Below, piece after piece: positions 27,737 through 35,822 of a DNA stretch of 64,000 bases. How positions within the stretch are numbered: the first letter of the stretch is position 1; each line of letters starts with the position of its first letter. The notes under the pieces are model-generated. The model was given only the letters and a program-made list of their open reading frames with translations, was not told the origin of the DNA and ran no database searches. The stretch is from Oscillospiraceae bacterium. GTDB lineage: Bacteria; Bacillota; Clostridia; Oscillospirales; Acutalibacteraceae. Location of the stretch: the NCBI GenBank assembly GCA_015066525.1, contig SVOG01000005.1, positions 1 through 64,000 on the forward strand, given 5' to 3'. Both the position numbers and the translations under genes were made by a program.

Positions 27737-28153
27737 ATGAAGAAGTTTATGGCAGAATTCAAGGAATTTATTTCAAAGGGTAATGTGCTGGATATGGCAG
27801 TCGGCGTTATCATCGGCGGTGCGTTCGGCGCCATCGTCAATGCGCTGATTGACAACATCATTAATCCGCTTATCGCGATGATTGGCGGCACAGATGTCGG
27901 ACTTGCAGTAGTGATTAATGGTCAGAAGCTTAATTTCGGAGCATTCATCTCCGCGATTCTGAATTTCCTTATCATCGCGTTCATCGTATTCCTTATCGTG
28001 AAGTCCGCGAATAAGGCGAAGGACCTCGTCAGCAAGAAAGAGGAAGCAGAAGAAGCGGCAACGACCAAGACCTGCCCGTTCTGTAAGAGTGAGATTGCAA
28101 TCGACGCTACGAAGTGCCCGCACTGTACATCTGATATCCCCGAAGAAGCATAA
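27737..28153 (+). CDS. mscL: large-conductance mechanosensitive channel with C-terminal zinc ribbon
   Basis: FISKGNVLDMAVGVIIGGAFGAIVNALIDNIINPLI; C-terminal CPFCKSEIAIDATKCPHC. Confidence 0.93.
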   Translation: MKKFMAEFKEFISKGNVLDMAVGVIIGGAFGAIVNALIDNIINPLIAMIGGTDVGLAVVINGQKLNFGAFISAILNFLIIAFIVFLIVKSANKAKDLVSKKEEAEEAATTKTCPFCKSEIAIDATKCPHCTSDIPEEA

Positions 28154-28154
28154 T

Positions 28155-28204
28155 GTAGGGGCGATTCACGAATCGCCCGCGGGTCAATCGTGATTGACCC
28201 CTAC
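28155..28204. repeat. double-hairpin repeat with 7-bp terminal inverted repeats GTAGGGG/CCCCTAC
   Basis: GTAGGGGCGATTCacGAATCGCCC-GC-GGGTCAATCgtGATTGACCCCTAC. Confidence 0.8.
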
Positions 28205-28243
28205 AATCTTAAACTAAGGACCGTAAAACAAGGAGTTTAGATT

Positions 28244-29176
28244 ATGAAAATAGAGGCATATAGTTTCCCGTCAGCGACGGGCGTTTGTGAGATTTACGGT
28301 AATGCGTATACCCCCGACGAGGGCGATGTCAAAGCGGTGCTTGTCATCCACCACGGTATGGCGGAACACCAGGAGAGATACCGCGGCTTTATCGAGTTTA
28401 TGACGGAGAACGGCTTTGCCGTTTATATCCACGATATGGCGAATCACGGCAAGTCGAACTCCAATTTTGACGAGACGGGTTATTTCGGCGACAGCGATGG
28501 TTATAAAAAACTCGTCGAGGACTTTAAGACCACGTTTGACAAGGCGAAGTTCACGCATCCCGATAAGAAGATTATTGTGATGGGTCACTCGATGGGCTCG
28601 TTCATCGTCCGCTGCTTCACCGCGTGGTACCCGAATGAAGGCTTTGCCGGCGCCATCTATATGGGTACGGGCGGCGCCAATCCGATTGCCGGTATCGGCG
28701 ACAAGATTTCCGCGCTCGTTGCCAAGGTAAAGGGCACGAAGCATAAGAGCAAAACGCTCGATAAGATGACCTTCGGCTCCTACGGTAAGAGATGCGAGGG
28801 CAGAACGAATTTTGACTGGCTCACACGCGACACCGAGATTGTCGACAAGTATATCGCTGACGATTACTGCGGCTTCCTCTTCAGCGCGCAGGGTATGAAC
28901 GACCTTGTGAAGATTAATATCGCAGCAAATACCGACGAGTGGTATAAGAGCGTCGACGCTGACCTTCCGATTCTGCTCACGAGCGGTGCGGAGGACCCGG
29001 TCGGCGAGTACGCGAAGGCTATCCGCGATATTTATCAGCGCCTTCTCGCGTCGGGTCATAAGAAGGTCACGCTGAAACTCTATGACAACTGCCGCCACGA
29101 GATTCTCAACGAGCTCAATAAGGACGAGGTGATGAACGACATCCTCGCCTGGATAAATACCGAAGTTTTAGCATAA
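28244..29176 (+). CDS. alpha/beta hydrolase (S33/monoacylglycerol lipase-like)
   Basis: VIHHGMAEHQERY, MGHSMGSFIVR. Confidence 0.9.
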   Translation: MKIEAYSFPSATGVCEIYGNAYTPDEGDVKAVLVIHHGMAEHQERYRGFIEFMTENGFAVYIHDMANHGKSNSNFDETGYFGDSDGYKKLVEDFKTTFDKAKFTHPDKKIIVMGHSMGSFIVRCFTAWYPNEGFAGAIYMGTGGANPIAGIGDKISALVAKVKGTKHKSKTLDKMTFGSYGKRCEGRTNFDWLTRDTEIVDKYIADDYCGFLFSAQGMNDLVKINIAANTDEWYKSVDADLPILLTSGAEDPVGEYAKAIRDIYQRLLASGHKKVTLKLYDNCRHEILNELNKDEVMNDILAWINTEVLA

Positions 29177-29184
29177 ATCAGCAT

Positions 29185-29216
29185 AAAAAGAGCAAGGCTA
29201 TGCGCCTTGCTCTTTT
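29185..29216. terminator. bidirectional terminator
   Basis: AAAAGAGCAAGG-ctatgcg-CCTTGCTCTTTT. Confidence 0.8.
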
Positions 29217-29713
29217 GCTATGTTTGAGATTGTTTCGATGAAATCCTCTGTATTTTGCAGCGGCAGGCGTACCTCCTTGCGTCCGCCGTAGCCGTAGCGA
29301 ATCAGTACATACGCCTCGTTGTAAGCGCCGCCTTCGACTTCTTCGATGCGCTGGCTGACGGGGTCGGTGCAGAGCGTCGCCTCTTCAATACCCTTTATCA
29401 GTATCTCCGTTTTGAACGTGTGAACGGGCGGTACGATGCAGCAGTAGTCGACGATGAGTTTTTCATCGGTGACGGTGACACCCTTGTGTCCCGCCCAGTA
29501 CTTTGTCTGCAACACGATGAAGATGATTGCCGTCAGGCACCATCCGACGGGCACGCAGATGCTGTCGAGCGCGTCAATGCCAAAGAGATTCAGCAGTAGC
29601 GCTATCAGTACCGCTACGGGCAGCGCCACGAGCGCGAGAATGAAATTCTGCAGGCAGATATAGACCGTGTTCAGTACTTTCGAACGGTATTTGAACTTGT
29701 ATCGTTTCTTCAT
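29198..29713 (-). CDS. membrane protein, PH-domain-like
   Basis: Two TM segments followed by VTVTDEKLIVDYCCIVPPVHTFKTEILIKGIEEATL. Confidence 0.6.
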   Translation of the reverse strand: MKKRYKFKYRSKVLNTVYICLQNFILALVALPVAVLIALLLNLFGIDALDSICVPVGWCLTAIIFIVLQTKYWAGHKGVTVTDEKLIVDYCCIVPPVHTFKTEILIKGIEEATLCTDPVSQRIEEVEGGAYNEAYVLIRYGYGGRKEVRLPLQNTEDFIETISNIAKEQGA

Positions 29714-29718
29714 TCACA

Positions 29719-31338
29719 TCATCCGTTCAGGATTTCAAAGTTTTTCTTGTTACAAGCGTAGAGATTCTTGAATGCCTTGAAGTTTCTGTCGTAAACCGCC
29801 TTGTTCTCCTTGTTTGGATGATAAACCACTTTGGCAGGAATCAGTTTCTTGACGTCGCGGATGGTTGGAATCATACCCGTACCGACCGCAATCAACGCCG
29901 CTGCGCCGACCGCACCGATATTCTGGGGAGAGTCAACAACCTCGACATCGCGCTGGAGTACGTCCGCGAGAATCTGACAGGTTGCCGCGCCGAGTGCGCC
30001 GCCGCCGCAGAAACGAACGGAGTTAGAAATATGTACTTCCTTCTTCTTATCCTGTCGCTCGAGCATCCATCTCATATGGAAGCAGATACCCTCGACTACC
30101 GAGCGGATGAGTTCCGTCTTACCCGTTTCGAGCTTGATATTGAAGAACATACCCGCCGCGTTCGGGTCCTCGAACGGACAGCGGTTTCCGTGGAGCCACG
30201 GGGTGAATACGACGCCGTTTGAGCCGGGCTCTGCGCGCTCAATAACCTCTTCGAGATAGTCGTAGAGATTGACGGCGATGTCCTCGTAACTGTCGGACGG
30301 GCTTGCGTGGTGGGAGAGGTAAACGCCGATTTCGTCGAGCGCAAGATGGTCCTTCACCCAGCTGACGCATTTATTAGAGGTTTCGAGTTCGCCGAAATAG
30401 TTATAAGCATCGGGGTCTGCGCCGACCGTAGCCGCCATCAGTGCGCCGGTATCCACAACCTGCTTGTCAACGACCGTGCTGACCCAGCCCGAGGTGCCGG
30501 AGTAGATATGGGTATCGCCGATTTCTACCGCACCTGCGCCAACGCCGATGAGCGACGCGTCGCCGCCGCCGCCGAATACTGCCGTGCCGGGTGCCAGTCC
30601 GAGTTCCTCGGCTGCCTTGTCAGTCACTTCGCCGACCTTATCGGTGCATTTCATTACCTTTGCGAGATGGTCCATATTGACGCCGAACATATCACACAGC
30701 GGCTTGCACCATCCCTCGTGTCCCTTTCTCGTGTCATAGATGAGAGTGGCGAACGCCGAGTCGGTCGTCATCACGAACTCACCGCTTGCTCTGAGAATGA
30801 GATATTCTTTTACATCGAGCCATTTATAGAGCTTCTTGAAATTCTCGGGCTCGTGCTTTTCGAGCCACTTGTATTTCCATACGGGGTCCTTTACCGAGAG
30901 GGGAGCAGCGCCCGTGTATTTCAGACATTTGAGGAGTTTGGTCGCGTCGGCGCCGGCAATCTGAAAACCGTGCGCGATGCCATCCTTGAGTTCCTCGGTC
31001 GCGCGCTGGTCCATATAGGTCATCGGACGGCGGATGCAGTTACCCTCCTTGTCGACGGGAACGAAGCCCTGCATTGCCGAGCAGAAACTGATGCCCTCAA
31101 TCTGTTCTTTTTCGATACCGGGAGCCTTGCGGAATACCTCTTTGGTTGTGAGGCACATCGCCTGCCACCATTCGTCCGCATCCTGCTCTGCGCCGCCTTT
31201 GACGCCGGTCTCTTCGTCCACGCGGAGACTGTAACCCGCCGTCTGCGAGGCAATAATTCTGATTTCCTTGTCAATCTCGATAAGACAGGTTTTAATTCCG
31301 GTTGTACCCGTATCGTATGTGATAACAAACTTTCCCAT
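29719..31338 (-). CDS. FGGY-family carbohydrate kinase (xylulokinase-like)
   Basis: YDTGTTGIKTCLIEID, GGGALGAATCQILADVLQRDVEV; start at MGKFVITYDTG after AGGAGG. Confidence 0.9.
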   Translation of the reverse strand: MGKFVITYDTGTTGIKTCLIEIDKEIRIIASQTAGYSLRVDEETGVKGGAEQDADEWWQAMCLTTKEVFRKAPGIEKEQIEGISFCSAMQGFVPVDKEGNCIRRPMTYMDQRATEELKDGIAHGFQIAGADATKLLKCLKYTGAAPLSVKDPVWKYKWLEKHEPENFKKLYKWLDVKEYLILRASGEFVMTTDSAFATLIYDTRKGHEGWCKPLCDMFGVNMDHLAKVMKCTDKVGEVTDKAAEELGLAPGTAVFGGGGDASLIGVGAGAVEIGDTHIYSGTSGWVSTVVDKQVVDTGALMAATVGADPDAYNYFGELETSNKCVSWVKDHLALDEIGVYLSHHASPSDSYEDIAVNLYDYLEEVIERAEPGSNGVVFTPWLHGNRCPFEDPNAAGMFFNIKLETGKTELIRSVVEGICFHMRWMLERQDKKKEVHISNSVRFCGGGALGAATCQILADVLQRDVEVVDSPQNIGAVGAAALIAVGTGMIPTIRDVKKLIPAKVVYHPNKENKAVYDRNFKAFKNLYACNKKNFEILNG

Positions 31339-31354
31339 AATATGTATTCCTCCT

Positions 31355-31389
31355 GAATGGAGAATTGAGAGTTGAGAATTGAGAATTGC
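31355..31389. repeat. heptamer-period tandem repeat (GAATGGA GAATTGA GAGTTGA GAATTGA GAATTGC)
   Basis: 7-bp period read directly. Confidence 0.8.
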
Positions 31390-31444
31390 GGGCGGGGCAC
31401 CCGCACCCGATACTATTATCAGGTGTGGACAGAGTCCACCCCTA

Positions 31445-31479
31445 AATTCTCCATTCTCCATTCTCCATTCTCAATTTTT
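31445..31479. repeat. heptamer-period tandem repeat (AATTCTC CATTCTC x3 AATTTTT)
   Basis: 7-bp period read directly. Confidence 0.8.
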
Positions 31480-32133
31480 TTCAAATGTAAACGCGCTCTC
31501 AACAAACTTTAAGAGCTGGCTTACTACCTTTTCCTCGTCCATTTCTTCTACATTAACTCCCGTGTAAATCTCAAATCTCTGACGGTAGTAGTCGCAGGTG
31601 TAGGAGAACTGCAGCGCCATCAGCAGATTGTCGAGGAAGAAGGCAAAGAGCCGCGGGTCGAGGTCGGGACGCACGTCGTCCTTGGCAAGCGCCTGCGCAA
31701 TCGAGGTGATGTACTTGCGGCTCGTGCTCGTCTCGATTTCCTCCGCGAGTGCGCGCGCTCGCTCGGAGTTCTTCTCGCTCGTGATTTCGTTATAGAGTTT
31801 AATGTAATGCGCGTTTGCCTTTGAGTGGCGGCAGGTCGTGCGGATGACCTTCTCCGCTTTGGTGAGGAGCTTGTCGTCGCTGTTCATAATCTCCTCAAGC
31901 GCGTCGTCGAGTATCTGCATACCTCTCTGCAGGCAGGTGACGAATAAATCTTCCTTCGTCGCGAAATATTTATACATCAGTCCGATGCTGATGCCCGCTT
32001 TTTTGGCTATTACATTTATATTAGCGTTTTCATAACCCTTCGACGCGAACTCCTCGATACCAATTTCGAGAATTTTCTCTTTTCGCTCGTCGCTCGCTCT
32101 GTCGAAGGCGTCTTTATATCTTTTTTCAATCAT
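31471..32133 (-). CDS. TetR family transcriptional regulator
   Basis: KILEIGIEEFASKGYENANINVIAKKAGISIGLMYKYFATKEDLF. Confidence 0.92.
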   Translation of the reverse strand: MIEKRYKDAFDRASDERKEKILEIGIEEFASKGYENANINVIAKKAGISIGLMYKYFATKEDLFVTCLQRGMQILDDALEEIMNSDDKLLTKAEKVIRTTCRHSKANAHYIKLYNEITSEKNSERARALAEEIETSTSRKYITSIAQALAKDDVRPDLDPRLFAFFLDNLLMALQFSYTCDYYRQRFEIYTGVNVEEMDEEKVVSQLLKFVESAFTFEKN

Positions 32134-32283
32134 AACAATTTTTGTTTAGTTGCACAAATATTGCAGTTTTCTCTTGTGCAAAGCACACAAAACCGCGCTC
32201 AATATTTCGTAATCGTTATTAGTATAGTATCACCATTTTGGTCTTTTTGCAAGAATATTAGCTAATTTTTTATAACTTTTCAT

Positions 32284-32311
32284 TTGACAAATTGTTAAAT
32301 AGTGATATAAT
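32284..32311 (+). promoter_or_regulatory. consensus sigma-A promoter for the aminotransferase operon
   Basis: TTGACA-16 bp-TATAAT. Confidence 0.8.
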
Positions 32312-32326
32312 TAAACTGTAAATTTA

Positions 32327-32342
32327 GTGAGCGAGCGCTCAC
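32327..32342. promoter_or_regulatory. operator-like palindrome GTGAGC-gagc-GCTCAC
   Basis: Perfect inverted repeat just downstream of the promoter. Confidence 0.7.
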
Positions 32343-32354
32343 ACGCCCGAAAGG

Positions 32355-32370
32355 GTGAGCAGCCGCTCAC
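32355..32370. promoter_or_regulatory. operator-like palindrome GTGAGC-agcc-GCTCAC
   Basis: Second copy of the same inverted repeat, 28 bp away. Confidence 0.7.
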
Positions 32371-32398
32371 ACTACATAATTTCAAGGAGGAATTTACT

Positions 32399-33883
32399 AT
32401 GGATACAAGATTCGCTATTACAGAGTATCCTAACGCTGCTGCGCTTACCGCACAGCTCGACGCACTCATCAAAAAGCCGATTTACTCAATCAACAGAAAT
32501 TCTCTTAAGAGATATGAGGAAGAGTATTTCGAAAAGAAGTGCAAGAAGTCTAAGGAAATGATTACCGAGGCTAAGAATGTTATCCCCGGCGGTGTTCAGC
32601 ACAACCTGGCATTTAACTATCCTTTCCCGATTGTTATGACCAAGGCTAAGGGCAACAAACTTTATGATATCGACGGAAACGAGTATTTCGACTTCCTTCA
32701 GGCAGGTGGCCCGACCATCATCGGCTCTAACGACGATGTTGTGAAGGAAGCTGTTAAGAAGCTCCTCGACGACTGCGGTCCGTCCACGGGTCTCTTCCAC
32801 CCCTATGAGTATAAGCTCGCTAAGAAAATCAGCGAGTGCGTACCTTCGGTAGAGATGTTCCGTATGCTCGGTTCGGGCACTGAGGCTTGTATGTGTGCCG
32901 TTCGTGTAGCGCGTCTTGCAACCGGTCATAAGAATATTATCAAGATGGGCGGCGCTTACCACGGCTGGTCCGACCAGCTCGCTTGGGGTATGCGTGTACC
33001 GGGTACTCTGAATACCCAGTCCCACGGTGTACCGCTTTTCGTATTCAAGCACACCCAGGAGTTCTTCCCCAACGACCTTAAGTCCCTCGAGAAGAAACTC
33101 ATCATCAATAAGTTCCGCGGCGGCACGGCAGCCGTATTTATCGAGCCTTGCGGACCCGAGTCCGCTACCCGTCCGGTGGACAGAGATTTCCCGAAGGGTG
33201 TTCAGGCACTCTGCCGCAAATACGGCGCTCTCCTCGTATGTGACGAGGTTGTTACCGGCTTCAGAATCGGCATTTCAGGCGCACAGGGTTACTACGGCAT
33301 CGACCCCGATATCACCATTTTCGGTAAGATTATTGCAGGCGGTTATCCGGGTGCAGGCGGCATCGGCGGCCACAAGGAAGTTATGAAGTACCTCGGCGCA
33401 GGTCTTGACAAGGCTGAGGGCAAGAAGATTCATAAGGCAATGTGCGGCGGCACCATGGCAGCTACGCCTCTTTCCTGTGTAGCAGGTTACACCGTTATCT
33501 GTGAAATTGAGAAGAGAAATGCTTGCCAGGTAGCAGGTCAGATGGCTGACAGACTGGTTAAGGGTATTAACGAGTCCATTAAGAAGTATGACCTTCCGTT
33601 CGTTTGCTACAATGTCGGCTCTATTTGCCAGCTTCATACCGTAGCAACCATGCACTTCAGAATTAACTGGAAGAAGCCTTGGGAAGTTCCATACGTACTC
33701 AAGCAGACCGGCATTCGCCAGACAGAGATGCAGTATATGGGCGCTGCTTATATGGCAGAGGGTCTCGTTACTCTTGCAGGCTCCCGTCTTTACACCTCGA
33801 GCGCTTACACCGAGGAGGATATCGACGAGTGCATCCGTCGCTTCGACAAAGTACTTTCTCAGTGCGAGAAGATTGATTATTAA
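32399..33883 (+). CDS. class III aminotransferase (glutamate-1-semialdehyde aminomutase-like)
   Basis: RMLGSGTEACMCAVRVARLATGHKNIIKMGGAYHGW, LVCDEVVTGFRIG, TIFGKIIAGGYPGAGGIGG. Confidence 0.88.
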   Translation: MDTRFAITEYPNAAALTAQLDALIKKPIYSINRNSLKRYEEEYFEKKCKKSKEMITEAKNVIPGGVQHNLAFNYPFPIVMTKAKGNKLYDIDGNEYFDFLQAGGPTIIGSNDDVVKEAVKKLLDDCGPSTGLFHPYEYKLAKKISECVPSVEMFRMLGSGTEACMCAVRVARLATGHKNIIKMGGAYHGWSDQLAWGMRVPGTLNTQSHGVPLFVFKHTQEFFPNDLKSLEKKLIINKFRGGTAAVFIEPCGPESATRPVDRDFPKGVQALCRKYGALLVCDEVVTGFRIGISGAQGYYGIDPDITIFGKIIAGGYPGAGGIGGHKEVMKYLGAGLDKAEGKKIHKAMCGGTMAATPLSCVAGYTVICEIEKRNACQVAGQMADRLVKGINESIKKYDLPFVCYNVGSICQLHTVATMHFRINWKKPWEVPYVLKQTGIRQTEMQYMGAAYMAEGLVTLAGSRLYTSSAYTEEDIDECIRRFDKVLSQCEKIDY

Positions 33884-33897
33884 TTTGTTTTTAATGA

Positions 33898-33919
33898 GGG
33901 GCGGGGCAACTCGCCCCTA
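33898..33919. repeat. GGGGCG-type intergenic hairpin repeat
   Basis: AGGGGCG-gggcaact-CGCCCCT. Confidence 0.55.
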
Positions 33920-33969
33920 TAACCGACTTTAGCCGTTTGTAAATCGGCGGCTATTTAAGGAGAAAATTT

Positions 33970-35187
33970 ATGTCATACGAAATTCAGGAAGCAAAAGAAT
34001 TAGTAGTAAAAGCAGGTAAGGAACTGATTGAAAAGGGACTTATCGCTCGTACTTGGGGTAATGTTTCTGCGCGTATTTCGGACACACAGTTTGTCATTAC
34101 TCCTTCGGGCAGAGCTTACGAGGACCTCACTCCCGAGGAAATCGTGGTTGTCAATATCGACGACTGCTCCTACGAGGGCGACATTAAGCCTTCGTCGGAG
34201 AAGGGTGTACACGCTGCCGCATACCGCCATCATCCCACCGTTGATTTCGTGATTCATACCCACCAGAAGGCGGCGACCATCGTATCCATCACCGGCATGG
34301 AGATTCGCAATGTCTACGACGAGTTTAAGCCCGTCCTCGGCGACAAGGTGCCCTGCGCTGCGTATGCGATGTCGACGACCGACTCCCTTCGCAAGAAGGT
34401 TGAGATGTGCATTATGATGAACCCGAATGCGCGTGCTATTATGATGATGCACCACGGTACGGTTTGTATGGGCGACGATTATGACCACGCGTTTGCACTC
34501 GCTGAGAATCTCGAGCGCTGCTGCGAGAAGGTGATTAAGGATAACTACCTTCGCCATTCGTGGGCTAAGACATACAGCGACGAGGACAAGAGAAATTACT
34601 TCCTCGGCAAGAGAAATTGCGACAAGATGCCCGCGTCCATTCCGGACCTCGGCTCTTCTGTCAGAAACGGCAATACCTTTACCCTTACCGTCGGCGGCAA
34701 GAGTGTGGATGTCGATATCGACACCGGCGTCGGCATTAACGGTATTCCGCCCAAAGTGGAGAAACTCCACCGTGCAATTTATAACACCGAGGACGTTACC
34801 TTTATCCGTCAGCTTGCTACTCCCGATGTTGTAGCAGTATCCTGCACGGGCGACGGTATGACCCCGATGATTGATGACTTTGCCCAGATTGTCGGCACGG
34901 ACGTGAAGAACGTTCCGTGGATTGACGGCGACACAGACGCTTGCGCGAAGGAAGCGGGCGAGGCGATTGACCAGCGCAACGCCGTTCTTATCGACGGTGC
35001 GGGCGCACTCATTACAGGTAATACCGAGGGCGACCTTCAGGCACTCGAGATTATTATGGACAAGGCGTGCCAGGCAGTGATCGATGTCGATATCTTCAAC
35101 CGTGCACACTATGTACCGAAGCTCGAATGTATGCTGATGCGTACCGTCTACCTCGCAAAATACTCAAAGAAAATCGACGAGAAATAA
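33970..35187 (+). CDS. tandem class II aldolase/adducin-domain protein
   Basis: N-terminal domain FVIHTHQKAAT and AIMMMHHGTVCMGDD; C-terminal half repeats the fold without the His ligands. Confidence 0.85.
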   Translation: MSYEIQEAKELVVKAGKELIEKGLIARTWGNVSARISDTQFVITPSGRAYEDLTPEEIVVVNIDDCSYEGDIKPSSEKGVHAAAYRHHPTVDFVIHTHQKAATIVSITGMEIRNVYDEFKPVLGDKVPCAAYAMSTTDSLRKKVEMCIMMNPNARAIMMMHHGTVCMGDDYDHAFALAENLERCCEKVIKDNYLRHSWAKTYSDEDKRNYFLGKRNCDKMPASIPDLGSSVRNGNTFTLTVGGKSVDVDIDTGVGINGIPPKVEKLHRAIYNTEDVTFIRQLATPDVVAVSCTGDGMTPMIDDFAQIVGTDVKNVPWIDGDTDACAKEAGEAIDQRNAVLIDGAGALITGNTEGDLQALEIIMDKACQAVIDVDIFNRAHYVPKLECMLMRTVYLAKYSKKIDEK

Positions 35188-35199
35188 GACGAAAACATA

Positions 35200-35222
35200 A
35201 GCACCCTGCGGGGTGCTTTTTG
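35200..35222 (+). terminator. Rho-independent terminator
   Basis: AGCACCC-tgcg-GGGTGCTTTTTG. Confidence 0.8.
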
Positions 35223-35301
35223 TTTTCAAAAAAAGATTGCAACACTTTGGCGGATATTTTATACTTAGTTTATGAAAGGTCTTTCAAAAGGAAGTGACAC
35301 G

Positions 35302-35817
35302 ATGAACGAAAAGGAGCTAATTACCCGCGCTAAGTCGGGCGACAGGGAGGCGTTTGCCGCGCTGTACGGTCTGTATAAAGACAGATTGTACCGCTATGCG
35401 TTTTATCGCTTGCAAAACGAGTCGGATGCCGAGGACGCAGTGCAGGACGCGGTTATTTCCGCTTACATACAAATCGGCTCGCTTAAAAAAGCCGAGGCGT
35501 TTCCCGCGTGGATATTCCGCATTCTTTACTTTTCCTGCGGTGCCCAGATGAAGCGGCAGGAGATGATGCGCAAAAACAGCAATATCGACGATATGGCAAA
35601 TCAGCTCTGTGACACCTCCGCCGAGCGTACCGCGCTGAAAACCGAGCTGCAAAACGCGCTCACCATTCTCTCGGATGAGGAGCAGGAGATTGTGCTCCTG
35701 TCCGCCGTCGCGGGATTTAACAGCAGGGAAATCGGCAAAATCGTGGATATGACGGCGGGCGCCGTGCGGTCAAAACTGTCGCGTAGCCTGAAGAAAATGA
35801 GAGATTTTTTGGAGTGA
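35302..35817 (+). CDS. ECF-type RNA polymerase sigma factor
   Basis: AFAALYGLYKDRLYRYAFYRLQNESDAEDAVQDAVISAY and a sigma-4-like C-terminus. Confidence 0.9.
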   Translation: MNEKELITRAKSGDREAFAALYGLYKDRLYRYAFYRLQNESDAEDAVQDAVISAYIQIGSLKKAEAFPAWIFRILYFSCGAQMKRQEMMRKNSNIDDMANQLCDTSAERTALKTELQNALTILSDEEQEIVLLSAVAGFNSREIGKIVDMTAGAVRSKLSRSLKKMRDFLE

Positions 35818-35822
35818 TTCAT

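Noticed and set aside
34000-35109. 369-aa minus-strand ORF
   Set aside because: Antisense to the class II aldolase gene
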